A stretch of DNA of 44,911 bases. Source: an uncultured Nitrospira sp. Lineage in GTDB: Bacteria; Nitrospirota; Nitrospiria; Nitrospirales; UBA8639. The stretch covers positions 1 through 44,911 of the forward strand of contig CABVRQ010000032.1 of the NCBI GenBank assembly GCA_902500695.1. Reading direction: 5' to 3'. The notes beneath the pieces are model-generated. The model was not told the DNA's origin, did not search any database, and worked only from the letters and a program-made list of their open reading frames with translations. The translations under genes and the position numbers were made by a program. Shown here piece after piece: positions 1 to 10,300 of the stretch (position 1 is the stretch's first letter; each line of letters starts with the position of its first letter).

Positions 1-25
1 AGATAGAGTATTTTTGGAAATGATG

Positions 26-66
26 AACCCAGGAGAATCTGGCATAAAGAATTCTCCTGGGTTTTG
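26..66 (+). terminator. Probable intrinsic terminator of a gene upstream of the window
   Basis: A perfect 13-bp inverted repeat (26-38 with 51-63) encloses a 12-base loop and ends in a short run of T (62-65). The stem is strong but the T tract is only four long, so termination is likely rather than certain. It probably ends a plus-strand transcript coming from outside the window. Confidence 0.55.
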
Positions 67-234
67 TGCCGAGGATTAGGGGTAATGAGGACTACTTCTG
101 AAGCACTTCACTTCCTCTATGTCCACTTGTAGGTCAAAAACGTTCTGCGAACGGCAGGTTTGAAAATATTTTTCTTAGGCGTTACGGCGTTATGAGGATG
201 GACTTTAGGATGGGGTTAGTTACATGAAATCTCA

Positions 235-360
235 TCAGTAGTCTGCGATTTTCTCGGATCTTATTTCGTCGAGTTTTTCCCGCAACTCCTCAACTAATTT
301 CAGGTGAAGTCCGTCATCAGTGTAGTAGCCAAAATTTATGGTCCCAACACCCAATATCAT
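235..360 (-). pseudogene. Short protein-like reading frame, possibly the 3' end of a decayed gene
   Basis: The minus strand encodes 41 residues ending in a highly charged, helix-like tail (LKLVEELREKLDEIRSEKI). The frame remains open for seven more codons upstream before a TAG. The composition looks like real protein rather than a random frame, and there is no recognisable start signal, so I read it as a remnant C-terminus. I do not recognise the family. A genuine small protein is an alternative. Confidence 0.25.
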
Positions 361-700
361 TGGGTATCTTGTTTCGCTAAGGGACTGCTAGGCTTCTCCT
401 ATTGGGCTTCGACAAGGATGTTTCCTCACAATTAGGTTTACGCCACACGGTTTTATTTGTTTTCCCCGCCTTGATCGACTTTATCCGGTAATTTTGGTAT
501 TCATCCCTGCCTAGGGGAAAGTTCCGCGAAGAAAAATATACTTACCCTAAGGTCGAATGACTGTTTCTTGTGCTGGTTCCTATGGTAGGGTCCGTCTTTT
601 TGTCAGGGAACTCACCTTGGAATTGACTTAACAGTTTGATGAGGGCACCATATCCAAGAGTTAGTCATGCCCAAAGTTATTGAGTGTTCTTCTGAATCCA

Positions 701-709
701 CCCCCCCCC
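701..709. repeat. Homopolymeric C tract (C9) upstream of an outer-membrane protein gene
   Basis: Nine consecutive C lie in the 5' region, 34 bases ahead of the start codon at 744. Such tracts near surface-protein promoters can change length by slipped-strand mispairing and so alter expression. Only the tract itself is seen here; variability is inference. Confidence 0.6.
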
Positions 710-743
710 GCACTTTCATCGAAATGAGACTAAGGTAATTTTA

Positions 744-2126
744 ATGATTGATTTCATCTGGCGACAAGTAGGTACGGAGTATATCTCCCCCACGCCCGCG
801 AGGCTTAAAAGAAACTGGCTCCTTGCTCTCCTGCTGGTTTTTCTTTTTGGCAGTGAATTTTTTCTGCCGGTGAAGGGGCAGGCTCAATCCTTTTCTGATA
901 CAGGGTTATTTTATTTTACAGGGAACCACCAGCCCCGTCGCTCGATTTTCTTCCGTGAATTTCTTGAGGGACCTGGTGTAGGGGATGGCATCAAAGCCGG
1001 TCCTGTCCGGCTCCATCCGTTTTTGGGAGTAGCGGGAGTCTATACCGACAATGTGTTTAAGAGAGACACCAATACGAAAAGTGACTATCTTACGACTATC
1101 GCCCCTGGGCTTCAGGCGCTCATGCCATTTGGTGGAGGGAAACATTCAGTCCTTTTTGACTACCGCGCTGGTATATTTCGTTACGATAAATTTAGTCAAA
1201 ACAATGCTGTGGCTCAAGATGCTCTTGGACACGTCAGCTTGAATTATCCGGGTGGGCTAACAATAGACTTGCAGGGAGGCCATATAGAAGGGTTTGACCC
1301 AAGAGGGTCGGAAGTAGATACCCAACAAAAGAATATTACCAAGTGGAATATAAATCACAGTTTAAGCCAAGTTGAATTCTCAGGGCAAACGTTTGGTATC
1401 CGTCTTCGGTCGTCCTTCCAAGATTTGAATTACACAAACAATGGGCAGGATGCCCCGCGCGACCGGACGCGAGTTGATGCCAATCTAAGCCTGTTTGTCA
1501 CTGTCACCCCCACAACACGCGCCCTTCTTGGCGTTCGAATAGTCAACTATGATTATGATACGAATAAGCAGCAGAATAGTTTCGGTTACGGGGTGTTTAC
1601 GGGCTTTAGTTTGGCACCTACCCGCCGGCTATCAGGAGAAGTTAATGTAGGGTACCAGATATTGAATTTTGACCATGCGCCTGTTGATAGAGACTCAGTC
1701 CGTGGCCAAGAACTTCTCGCAAAGAATTTAAGCTTAGGAGCGACGCAGCAGACATCCCTTTACATGCAAGGCCGCTTGCTTTGGAACCCTACGACCCGGT
1801 TAAACATTTACATGATGCCCTTTTCGTCAATCCAGCAGTCAGCGGTTCAGGGTACTTCCACGTTTAGACAAACAGGCGTCTATGTTAACGCGAGACAGAT
1901 GTTTACTAACCGCTTTGGCCTCCAGGGAAATATTTACTATGCCAACGATAATTTTAATACCAATAGAACGGATAATCGATTTCGTTTGCGGATAGGACCG
2001 GAATACCGCACCCTAAAATGGCTGGGTTTCCGCTTAGATTATATATTTGAGAAGAGAAGCTCAAATGAATCTAATTTTGATTACAACAGTAATACGATTA
2101 TGCTTTCGATCCAAGGAATTCTCTAG
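744..2126 (+). CDS. Outer-membrane beta-barrel protein (BBP2/EpsL-like)
   Basis: The 460-residue product begins with a signal peptide: basic residues 20-23, a hydrophobic core about 25-42, and probable cleavage near Ala47. The rest alternates polar and hydrophobic residues with many Asn, Tyr, Phe and Arg, typical of an outer-membrane barrel. The segment about residues 92-130 (VAGVYTDNVFKRD and following) resembles the start of the barrel-type outer-membrane proteins that accompany exopolysaccharide loci. The final residue is Leu rather than the usual Phe. The start is supported by TAAGG seven bases upstream. It most likely sits in the outer membrane, and a role in glycan secretion or anchoring is inferred only from the nearby cluster. 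A C9 run lies just upstream. Confidence 0.75.
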   Translation: MIDFIWRQVGTEYISPTPARLKRNWLLALLLVFLFGSEFFLPVKGQAQSFSDTGLFYFTGNHQPRRSIFFREFLEGPGVGDGIKAGPVRLHPFLGVAGVYTDNVFKRDTNTKSDYLTTIAPGLQALMPFGGGKHSVLFDYRAGIFRYDKFSQNNAVAQDALGHVSLNYPGGLTIDLQGGHIEGFDPRGSEVDTQQKNITKWNINHSLSQVEFSGQTFGIRLRSSFQDLNYTNNGQDAPRDRTRVDANLSLFVTVTPTTRALLGVRIVNYDYDTNKQQNSFGYGVFTGFSLAPTRRLSGEVNVGYQILNFDHAPVDRDSVRGQELLAKNLSLGATQQTSLYMQGRLLWNPTTRLNIYMMPFSSIQQSAVQGTSTFRQTGVYVNARQMFTNRFGLQGNIYYANDNFNTNRTDNRFRLRIGPEYRTLKWLGFRLDYIFEKRSSNESNFDYNSNTIMLSIQGIL

Positions 2127-2466
2127 TAAAAGGGAATGCATTTTTGATCCTCCCAAATTCTATCACTACTGTTTCTTGATCTTCGCCCGTTGGGGAACTA
2201 ACATTTTCCTGTTTTCTTGGGATCGTCCCGTTTCGCTGGCCCTCTTATCTGGTTTGATCAACATGAGGCGAAATCTTCATGGAGGTCCCTACTGAGAGTT
2301 TCAGAAGTTTCTCACTCTTGAGTTTTGCCCCCGAGATTGAGATCCATTTGGTGTGTGGAGAAAAATATCAAAAATGACTAGGGGACGGAGTGGAAAATAT
2401 CTGTGTGTTATAGGATGGGATGAGTCCAGGTGCTTTTCGTGTAGACTGCTATAAAGGAGATGCACA
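2127..2466. other. 340-base intergenic region
   Basis: This stretch holds no gene that I can support and no clear hairpin followed by T residues. The last 20 bases carry a strong ribosome binding site (AAGGAGAT) for the gene at 2467. A promoter for that gene is expected here but none matches well. Confidence 0.5.
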
Positions 2467-3267
2467 ATGAGATCCAAACAAAGAATACTGTCTAGATGGA
2501 TACGTGGGCTGGTTCTGGTGGCCTTACTCCTTTTGGTAGGCTTCAGGGGAGGGGCAGTCGCTTTAGCCCCTGAGATCCCTCTCCAGGTTGAGGGGGATCG
2601 GCTAACAGGTCATCTGTCACAGGTGACCCTACGAATGGTTCTGGAGAATTTGCAGAAACAGTTGGGCATAAAATATGAGGCCCCTGTTGAGGAACTGAAT
2701 AAAGTCATTTCAGTTGATCTTCAACAGGATAAAATACTTCCTGCCTTGGCCAAAATTTTGGCGCAGTGGGATTACGCATTCACGGTTAATGCGGCGGGAC
2801 GTTTACAATTTCTCTATGTGACACCAAAAGCCGCACCGGGGACAGCGGTTTCTGAGAGGAGAAATCCCTCAGAGATTGGTTCTTCAAATGCAGAAGGCGA
2901 AACAGATTTTCATTCAGACCGACAAAGGGATCCTGTGCAAGAAGGGGTGGATACCCCTTCGTTCCCGTCTCAAGAGGAGGATCCTGATGCAAATTTTTCA
3001 CCATCCGCCTCATCTTTTTCATCTTCACCTGGAGGAAGCGCTGATTTAGGAGGTCCGGTGGTGGGTGTTCCCATGGACATTCAGCCGGTACCGGCTGGAA
3101 CTACCATGCCCATGGTGCCGGCAAGTAGTGCCAGTGGGATGCAGGTGACGCCTCCGGCCAATTCACCGGACATGCCAATCATTCCAGCCACGGCCTATCC
3201 GCCTATGGAGATTGAGCCGGTGCCAAGCTACCTGCAAGAGGAGATGCTTCGGAGTATGCAGCCGTAA
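2467..3267 (+). CDS. Exported protein with secretin/TonB short N-terminal (STN)-like domain and proline-rich tail
   Basis: The 266-residue product has a basic N-terminus and a hydrophobic segment at about 14-33, a signal peptide or membrane anchor. Residues about 36-120 show the pattern of an STN domain (helix MVLENLQKQLGI, then ISVDLQQDKILPALAKILAQ and a beta strand ending FLYVTP), as found at the start of secretins and TonB receptors. The remaining 145 residues are low-complexity, rich in Pro, Ser and Met. No secretin pore or receptor barrel follows, so the domain stands alone. The start has an AAGGAGAT binding site seven bases upstream. It is probably periplasmic; the partner is unknown, the outer-membrane protein upstream being one candidate. 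A terminator follows at 3355. Confidence 0.65.
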   Translation: MRSKQRILSRWIRGLVLVALLLLVGFRGGAVALAPEIPLQVEGDRLTGHLSQVTLRMVLENLQKQLGIKYEAPVEELNKVISVDLQQDKILPALAKILAQWDYAFTVNAAGRLQFLYVTPKAAPGTAVSERRNPSEIGSSNAEGETDFHSDRQRDPVQEGVDTPSFPSQEEDPDANFSPSASSFSSSPGGSADLGGPVVGVPMDIQPVPAGTTMPMVPASSASGMQVTPPANSPDMPIIPATAYPPMEIEPVPSYLQEEMLRSMQP

Positions 3268-3349
3268 CCGGAGAGTCGAGCAATAAAAGAGAGTTTGGCC
3301 TAGGAGGCTTAGGCCTTGAAAGTCTCATAAGAAAAATAGATTAGAAAAA

Positions 3350-4389
3350 TCAGGACACGCGTGTCGAAAGGTTGAGTCTTTCGACGCGTGTTTTATTATG
3401 AAGATATCTTTCTAAACAGTTCCTGAGTCGCTGTTGGTTTATGGAAGGGCAGTCTTCAACTGTGAGTCCCTCCATTTTTAATCTCTTAAAAAGTTTTCTC
3501 CAATCGGCATCTGTACCGTCAGTGCTCTCAAGAGCGCATAGATGTTGGCAATGATTTTTCTGCAAAAAGTTAGGGCAATGAATGGGCACAGTTTTTGGTT
3601 TCTTTGATCTCGTGGGATTCAGTTGTAGGCTCCAATGGAGGACACCCCTATAGGGATCAGACGAAAGTCTATTGGAAGTGAGGGCTGGCCAAATTGTTAT
3701 TGGTGGCGGCGATCTAATTCTGTAGTTTCTCAGGTCTTCTGCCGCAGATAAGGTTGTGTGAGGTTGCACAATCTCCTCTCTAGCACCTTCTGTCAGGTCC
3801 TCGAAGTCAGAATGAAGTACAAAGGGAACCGCTGATTCTTCCGCAATCAGTACTTCACCAGAAATATTTGAGTGCTCGGGATTGCCAAGCAGGAGATGTA
3901 GATCCAGATTGGACAAAGTATCGTCATCCTCTTTTTAAATAACCGGTAGGAACCCTTTATGCTGATAGTGCGGCATGGCGTTATCACCTGTCTTCCGTAG
4001 AGTACTATTGTTCTGTAAGGACCTTTCTTCAAATGTAAGCTGGGTGAAGTGCGATCAAAGGCTTGAATTTTCCCCGCTTTGTCTACGCCCCGCAAAAGGG
4101 GTTTTAGCTTAGGAATGCGGTGCAGTTCTATCAGATGCATAGCGCCTTCCAACGAAGTGTTGGTCATGGTAGGCGCGAAGGTCTTGAGGGTCTTTTCCTC
4201 TCAAAGAGGCTGAAATGACATCTTTCTGATCCCCTGCGCATCGATATAGTTTTGTCGTGAATGCGCGGGATCAGACTGGACTTTGTGACGTCCTATTTCC
4301 AGGCTTCCAGCCGCTGGGAGGGCGCTAACGGCTGGAATGGGATGCGGGACTTCGATAATGAGTATCGTGACAATCTGTACAGATTCCAT
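3350..4389 (-). pseudogene. Decayed or frameshifted minus-strand gene of unknown function
   Basis: Reading 4389 to 3350 on the minus strand, a frame runs to a TGA at 4201-4203, stays open in the same frame to about 3930, and then seems to continue in the -1 frame at an A5 run (about 3935) through 188 codons to 3350. Around the shift, the first frame gives SYRLFK and the second continues KEDDDTLSNLDLHLLL, which reads like one protein. There is no good start site or recognised domain. The 3' end runs through the terminator hairpin at 3355-3391, which suggests the true C-terminus has been lost. I favour a pseudogene; two separate small genes or programmed slippage are alternatives. Confidence 0.3.
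3355..3397 (+). terminator. Intrinsic terminator after the STN-domain gene
   Basis: A GC-rich stem (ACACGCG...CGCGTGT, extended by TCGAAAG/CTTTCGA with a two-base bulge) closes a seven-base loop and is followed by TTTTATT. On the minus strand the hairpin is followed within a few bases by a T5 run, so it may work in both directions. It lies 88 bases after the stop codon at 3267. Confidence 0.8.
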
Positions 4390-5008
4390 TATTCCGTCAC
4401 AGTAGCCACTTTTGCCAGGTGGGCAAAATTTCCCGCCGGATTTTCAGGAGAATGGGTGAGAGACGTGGTCAAGTTGATGTGGGCCCCCACTTGTTTTTAA
4501 TGGCTGGTTGCGTATTGGTATGGGCACGAGTTAGGAGGGGCTTAGACCTCTATAGTTTTTGGTATTCCCCTTTTTCTCAAAATACGGCAATGAAATATTT
4601 GGAAAGCCTTCGCAGAGTCGATACCACTTGTCCAGGTGGCTGGATAGTTGATGGCATGGTGTAGATTTTGATATAAACCTCTGGGTCGTATACAGTCTTT
4701 TCCCCCCTCAGTCATGTAATAAGACTCTTCCAGAAGCTTAAGTGGGTCAATTCTTTCTACCGCATACCGCAAAAGGATTTACAGAATTTCTTTCCACTTC
4801 CTGGTACCCTACCACTTTGATTTTATTCGCTTATTTGCTTGCATTGAGAAACTAGGTAGATGGTTCGATTCATGGTCTGTTGAGTGTAAGGATTTCCTGT
4901 CAGGAATTTTGGTAGCCTAGCCTTGATCAAAAAGTAATTGCGGTAGGTGCCTTTGATTTTTAAATTCACACCGACGCTAAAGATGATTTTACCTTAGATT
5001 TACGATTA
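4390..5008. other. Gap upstream of the glycan cluster with no supported gene
   Basis: Short frames on both strands (for instance 4542-4772 minus) lack start signals and recognisable motifs. They look like further remnants of the decayed stretch next door. The part from about 4800 to 5008 is AT-rich and probably carries the promoter for the wzm gene, but I found no clear -35/-10 pair. Confidence 0.4.
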
Positions 5009-5824
5009 ATGAATAATGCGTATAATCCTTTTTCGCCATTGATCTGTGCCTGGCAGCACAGAACATTGATTGCTCGTCTTGCCAAGCGCGAGATCGATGC
5101 GCGCTATCGAGGGTCTATGCTTGGGATATTCTGGGTCTTTGTTATCCCCATGTTGATGTTGGGGGTATATACGTTTGTCTTTTCTGTCGTGTTTCGCATT
5201 CGATGGGAGGTGCCCATGGAGGAAAATGGCGCATTTGCTCTGTTATTGTTTTCCGGGTTGATTATTTTTAATCTGTTTTCCGAATGTGTCACCCGTGCTC
5301 CGGGTCTTATGCTCGAAAATGTGTCATATATCAAAAAGGTAGTATTTCCTTTGGAGATAATGCCATGGGTGTCGATGCAGGTGGCACTTTTTAATGCAGC
5401 CGTGAGCCTTTTGATTTTATTCATTTTTTACCTCATAGTTCATGGTCTGCCACCTCTTACAGTGTTGCTGTTGCCGTTGGTACTTTTTCCGTTTGTCCTG
5501 TTGATTGTAGGATTAGGCTGGTTCCTTGCTTCTATGGGAGTGTTTCTGCGTGATGTCCAGCCATTGGTAGGCGTGATGACCACGATGATGATGTTTCTGA
5601 GTCCTATATTTTACCCCCTATCTGCTATTCCAGAAGCTTATCAAGGATTGATTCAGCTTAATCCGTTGACACCTGTCCTGAATGCGTCGAAATCGGTCAT
5701 ATTTTGGGGGCAAATGCCGGAATGGGTAGATTGGATCCCCTATACGGTTGTTTTTTGGATGGTCGGTTGGTTGGGCTTTGCGTGGTTCCAAAAAACGCGA
5801 AAAGGATTTGCTGATGTCGTCTGA
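5009..5824 (+). CDS. wzm: ABC-2 type glycan exporter, permease subunit (Wzm/TagG-like)
   Basis: The 271-residue product is an integral inner-membrane protein with about six hydrophobic helices and the typical N-terminal amphipathic motif before the first helix (LIARLAKREIDARYRGSMLGIFW). Length and layout fit the ABC2_membrane family of O-antigen, teichoic acid and capsule exporters. With the ATPase downstream it moves a completed lipid-linked polysaccharide across the inner membrane. The ATPase gene starts inside its last codons (11-base overlap), so the two are translationally coupled. The ribosome binding site is weak. It heads the glycan cluster. Confidence 0.92.
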   Translation: MNNAYNPFSPLICAWQHRTLIARLAKREIDARYRGSMLGIFWVFVIPMLMLGVYTFVFSVVFRIRWEVPMEENGAFALLLFSGLIIFNLFSECVTRAPGLMLENVSYIKKVVFPLEIMPWVSMQVALFNAAVSLLILFIFYLIVHGLPPLTVLLLPLVLFPFVLLIVGLGWFLASMGVFLRDVQPLVGVMTTMMMFLSPIFYPLSAIPEAYQGLIQLNPLTPVLNASKSVIFWGQMPEWVDWIPYTVVFWMVGWLGFAWFQKTRKGFADVV

Positions 5825-7166
5825 TCTGGCAATACGCGTCCAAGGACTTGGGAAGGCCTATCAGATCTTTCGAAGGCCAGAGGATCGCTTGAAACAGATG
5901 CTATGGAGAGGGCACCGACAGTTCTATGAAGAGTTTTGGGGCCTCCAAGGTGTGGATTTGAGTGTGTATCGAGGAGAAACAGTCGGGATTATCGGTCGAA
6001 ATGGATCCGGGAAGTCGACGTTTTTACAATTGGTGTGCGGTACACTAGCGCCGACCTGTGGCGAGTTGGCCGTCAAAGGGCGTGTCGCGGCGTTGCTGGA
6101 ATTAGGATCGAGTTTCAATCCTGAGTTTACCGGGAAGGAAAATGTGTATTTGGCTGCCTCCATTCTTGGCCTGACCAGTGACCAGATCGATGCGCGGTAC
6201 GAATCTATAACGGAATTTGCCGCCATTGGAGATTTCATTAATCATCCGGTCAAAATTTTCTCGAGTGGAATGTATGCGCGGTTGGCTTTTTCCCTTGTCG
6301 CCCATGTGGATGCCGATATTCTGATTATCGATGAAATCCTTGCCGTGGGTGATGCCGCCTTCACTCAAAAGTGTATGCGATTCCTTCATCAATTCAGGGA
6401 GAAAGGCACGCTCCTGTTTGTCTCCCATGACACGGCTTCGGTGACCAATCTCTGCAACCGGGTTGTTTGGCTCGATAATGGAACCGTCAGGGAAATTGGT
6501 CCTGCAAAAGAGATCTGTCATAATTTTCTTGCTGCACTGTATCACGAGCAGGAAAATGCTAACACCTTTCGTATTGGTGGAAGTCGCAAAGCCCCCACAG
6601 ATCTAGCCGTGCGGGTAAAAGATCCACGGAGTGAGATGTTAAAGAACTCTTCACATCGAAATGAGTTAGAGATTTTCGATTTTGATCCGAATGCTCCGTG
6701 GTTCGGTGAGCGCGGAGCCAGTATTTGCGAAGTGGCGCTTTCCGATCAACATGGCTCTCTTCTGACAACGTTAGATGGCGGAGAGGAAGTCACGCTGACC
6801 ATCCGATGTGTGTCGGAACGACCTCTAGCACGACCCATTCTTGGGTTTTACGTGAAGGATCGATTAGGCCAGTATTTGTTTGGCGACAATACGTTTCTGA
6901 TGTATCGCGACGTCGACCGCACTATTGAGCAGGGGCAACGATTTCACGCGATGTTCCGTTTCCAACTACCCTATCTCCCAACCGGTGATTATTCGGTGAT
7001 CGCGGCGATTGCCGAGGGGACACCAGAGAATCATGCTCTTCATCATTGGATCGATGATGCCCTGTTTTTTCGAGTTCACTCGAGTCACGTCCTACGAGGG
7101 CTTATTGGCATTCCGATGTTGGCGATTGAATTTGAATCCTCGGTGATGCCCTTGGCCTCATCGTGA
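5814..7166 (+). CDS. wzt: ABC glycan exporter ATPase with C-terminal carbohydrate-binding domain (Wzt)
   Basis: The start is set at ATG 5814, inside the end of wzm and preceded by AAAAGGA; a longer frame open from 5748 has no support. The 450-residue product has Walker A GRNGSGKST (61-69), the signature FSSGMYARL (149-157), Walker B ILIIDE (169-174) and the switch His205. Residues from about 290 onward form an extra beta-rich domain that matches the position of the Wzt C-terminal domain, which in known systems binds the modified non-reducing end of the O-polysaccharide before export. Its presence implies the polymer carries a recognisable end modification, and methyltransferase domains are encoded nearby. 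Confidence 0.92.
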   Translation: MSSDLAIRVQGLGKAYQIFRRPEDRLKQMLWRGHRQFYEEFWGLQGVDLSVYRGETVGIIGRNGSGKSTFLQLVCGTLAPTCGELAVKGRVAALLELGSSFNPEFTGKENVYLAASILGLTSDQIDARYESITEFAAIGDFINHPVKIFSSGMYARLAFSLVAHVDADILIIDEILAVGDAAFTQKCMRFLHQFREKGTLLFVSHDTASVTNLCNRVVWLDNGTVREIGPAKEICHNFLAALYHEQENANTFRIGGSRKAPTDLAVRVKDPRSEMLKNSSHRNELEIFDFDPNAPWFGERGASICEVALSDQHGSLLTTLDGGEEVTLTIRCVSERPLARPILGFYVKDRLGQYLFGDNTFLMYRDVDRTIEQGQRFHAMFRFQLPYLPTGDYSVIAAIAEGTPENHALHHWIDDALFFRVHSSHVLRGLIGIPMLAIEFESSVMPLASS

Positions 7167-7307
7167 GAAGAACTCAGGGATACCCGGTCAGGGATAGAGT
7201 TGCTTCTGTGTCGTTGCTGGGGTGAAACCACATTTTGCTGAGTTGGGGGGTGAAGATCTCATCTTAAACCAGACGTGGCGATGATCACTTATGGATAGAG
7301 CCAAAAC

Positions 7308-10300
7308 ATGAAAAAGATTGAACAGCAGGTCTCATCTGAGAGGGCCCCATCCTTAGCCGGCGAAGGCCAGAAAATGGATATCATTGAATCCGATTCAACG
7401 CCTCTCTCCTTTACTGAAAGAAAGCAGGGCATCATGGCCGATATGATAGAGCAGCCCAAACTTCCCTGGACAGGTGAGCGCTTTATTCCTGGAGTCATTG
7501 GAGATATTGAGCTAGAACATTTGCATCGATATTACCTTGCACGCGAACTGGCGGTAGGAAAGGATGTGCTCGATATCGCAAGCGGGGAGGGGTATGGTTC
7601 AGCGCTGTTAGCTGAGGTTGCCCGAAATGTCGTGGGCGTGGATGCCTCGGAGGAGGTCATAGGATATGCGGCTGAACGCTATCAGCGTTCGAATGTCCAG
7701 TTTAAGTATGGAGCATGTGGTCACATTCCGCTCCCTGATGCCAGCATAGATCTTATTGTGAGTTTTGAAACAATCGAACACCATGATGAGCATCATGAAA
7801 TGATGCGGGAATTTGTTCGAGTCTTACGCCCAAACGGCCTGGTCCTCATCTCCAGCCCCGATAAGGCTGAATATTCTGATAAGCCAGAGTTCGTCAATTC
7901 CTTTCATGTGAAGGAACTCTATTTCGAAGAATTCCAAGAACTGTTGTTAAAATATTTCAAACATGCACAGTTTTATGGGCAGCGAGTCCGATATGGATCA
8001 TGTATTGGTCCGCTTCATAACGCCTCAACGCCTCCAGCTAACTTTCGATTATCCCAGGGGCGAGCCCATAAGTTTCTGAGCATTCCGGAGCCTGTCTATT
8101 TCGTGGCCATCGTCGGCAATGGGGAATTACCTGTGCTTCCATCTGGAATCTTTGTTCCGGAAGTTCCAGAGTATTGGCAGCAACACATGGCTCTGCAGGC
8201 TGGTATTGAAGAACGTGATCAACAGCTTAACCATCTTCAAAGTCAGTTGTTGAGTGCCACAGCTGAACATGCACGTGTTCTTGAGGAACGGGATCAGCGC
8301 TTTGGTAGTCTGTATACCCGTCTGCTGACGAAAGAAGAAGAATTACGTCGCATGCATTCATCCTTGCTATGGCGAAACATCAGCAAAGTAAGGATTTTGA
8401 GAGAACGGCTTTGTCCTGAGGGCTCCGGGCGTGCCCGGGTTTGTGCCAGTCTTGTGCATTGGTTGAAGGGTTCCGATCGTCCTGTGACTCAACGTCGTCA
8501 ATCCTCTGGTGGGTCGCTTGATCGAGTCCTAACGAGTGCAAAATCGCTGTTGCCTGTTTCCCCTCACCGAAAACATCAATTGGTGACGTTTGCCTTTAAA
8601 CGGTTCGGTTCTTTCTTTCAACAGACGGAAAGTTATCGGCGCTGGAAGGACAGGCAATCGCCTGTCCATCATGAATCTGGAACTCTGCATGTTCCCCATC
8701 AGAATCCTCCTCGTACGCTGGCTCCTCTTATTCAGCTTGAACCGGGTGGAGTGACAACGCTGGTCCAGGCATTCAACTTCACCGATGTGGAGCAGCCCTT
8801 GGTGTCCATCGTTATTCCTGTCTACAATCATTTGGAATACACCGTTTGTTGTTTGGCTTCGATTTTGAGGCATGTACCTCAGTGTAGTTTTGAGGTGATC
8901 ATTGTGGACGATGGATCTCATGATGAGACTCCCAATATTCTCTCAACCATAGAAAATATACGCTATTGTCGGAATGAGACAAACATTGGGTTCCTGCGTT
9001 CGTGCAATACAGGCGCTTCATTGGGCCGAGGTCAATATCTGTTGTTTCTGAATAATGATACACAGGTGCTTGAAGGATGGCTTGATGAATTGGTGAACAC
9101 GTTTCACAAACAATCAGATGTTGGCCTTGTGGGTTCAAAATTGCTGTATCCCAATGGTGTCCTCCAAGAGGCCGGGGCCATTATTAGGCCAGATGGCTCA
9201 GCGGAACTCGTCGGGTTGAATGGTGACCCGGACAGGCCTGAATATAATGTGGTGCGAGAGGTCGATTATTGCTCTGGTGCCTGCCTGCTCATTGAGACCC
9301 AGTTATTCAAAACCTTGGGGGGATTCGATGACCTCTATGCGCCCTGTTACTGTGAAGATTCGGATTTAGCCTTCAGGGTCAGAAAGTTGGGGAAGCGGGT
9401 CTTCTATCAACCGCGTTCCGTGGTCGTTCACCATCTTAGCGTGAGTACCAATGATTCCATCCACGCAAAAATGCCTCTGGTAGCTCGAAATGTCGACACG
9501 TTTGTTCAACGATGGACCGATGAACTGAAGAGTCTGAATGAGGTCCGTGCGATCGCTTTTTTTCTTCCTCAATACCACCCTATTCCTGAAAATGATCGGT
9601 GGTGGGGAAAAGGGTTTACGGAATGGACGAATGTGACGAAAGCGCGACCAAATTTTAAAGGTCATTATCAACCCCATCTTCCAGCGGATTTAGGCTTTTA
9701 TGATTTACGTATGCCTGAGGTACGCGAAGAGCAGGCGCGGTTGGCTCGCCAGTATGGTATTTCGGCCTTCTGCTATTACTATTATTGGTTTGCAGGAAAG
9801 AAACTTCTGAACCGTCCACTTGACGAAGTGCTGCAATCCGGTGCCCCGGACTTTCCGTTCTGCCTCTGTTGGGCCAATGAGAACTGGACGAGACGATGGG
9901 ATGGGTGTGAAGAGGATATTCTCATCGCCCAGAGTCATACCGAGGCGGATCATGCGGGCTTTATTGCGGAAATTGCTCCTGCATTGATCGATCCACGGTA
10001 TGTCAGGATTCATGGAAAACCCTTGGTAATCGTGTATAGGCTCGGCCAACTTCCAGATCCCAGACGGACTGCGGATTTGTGGCGGGAATACTGCGTAAAC
10101 GCGGGAATTGGAGACATTTACTTGGCCTATGTCCAGAGCTTTGAACGCATGCCGATGGGAGACGATCCAAGTCTCTATGGTTTTGATGCGGCTATTGAAT
10201 TTCCTCCACATCGGTTTCCGGTGCAAGCTGAGTTCTCACAACCCTTAATTAATCCTGATTATCAGGGCGTGTTGTTTGACTATGTCCAGACATCCGAAAA

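Larger units (their letters stand above)
67..743. other. Long non-coding leader before the outer-membrane protein gene
   Basis: No full gene is visible. A 41-codon minus-strand reading frame lies at 235-360 (listed separately). A run of nine C lies at 701-709, 34 bases before the start codon of the following gene. I could not place a convincing promoter here, although one must exist because the next gene has no co-oriented neighbour in the window. Confidence 0.5.

Noticed and set aside
4261..4500. Plus-strand 79-codon frame as a small gene
   Set aside because: No ribosome binding site or motif, and it lies opposite another broken frame; both look like decayed DNA.
5748..5813. Longer N-terminus for the Wzt ATPase
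   Set aside because: The extra 22 residues are read from inside wzm and lack a binding site; the ATG at 5814 fits the family start.
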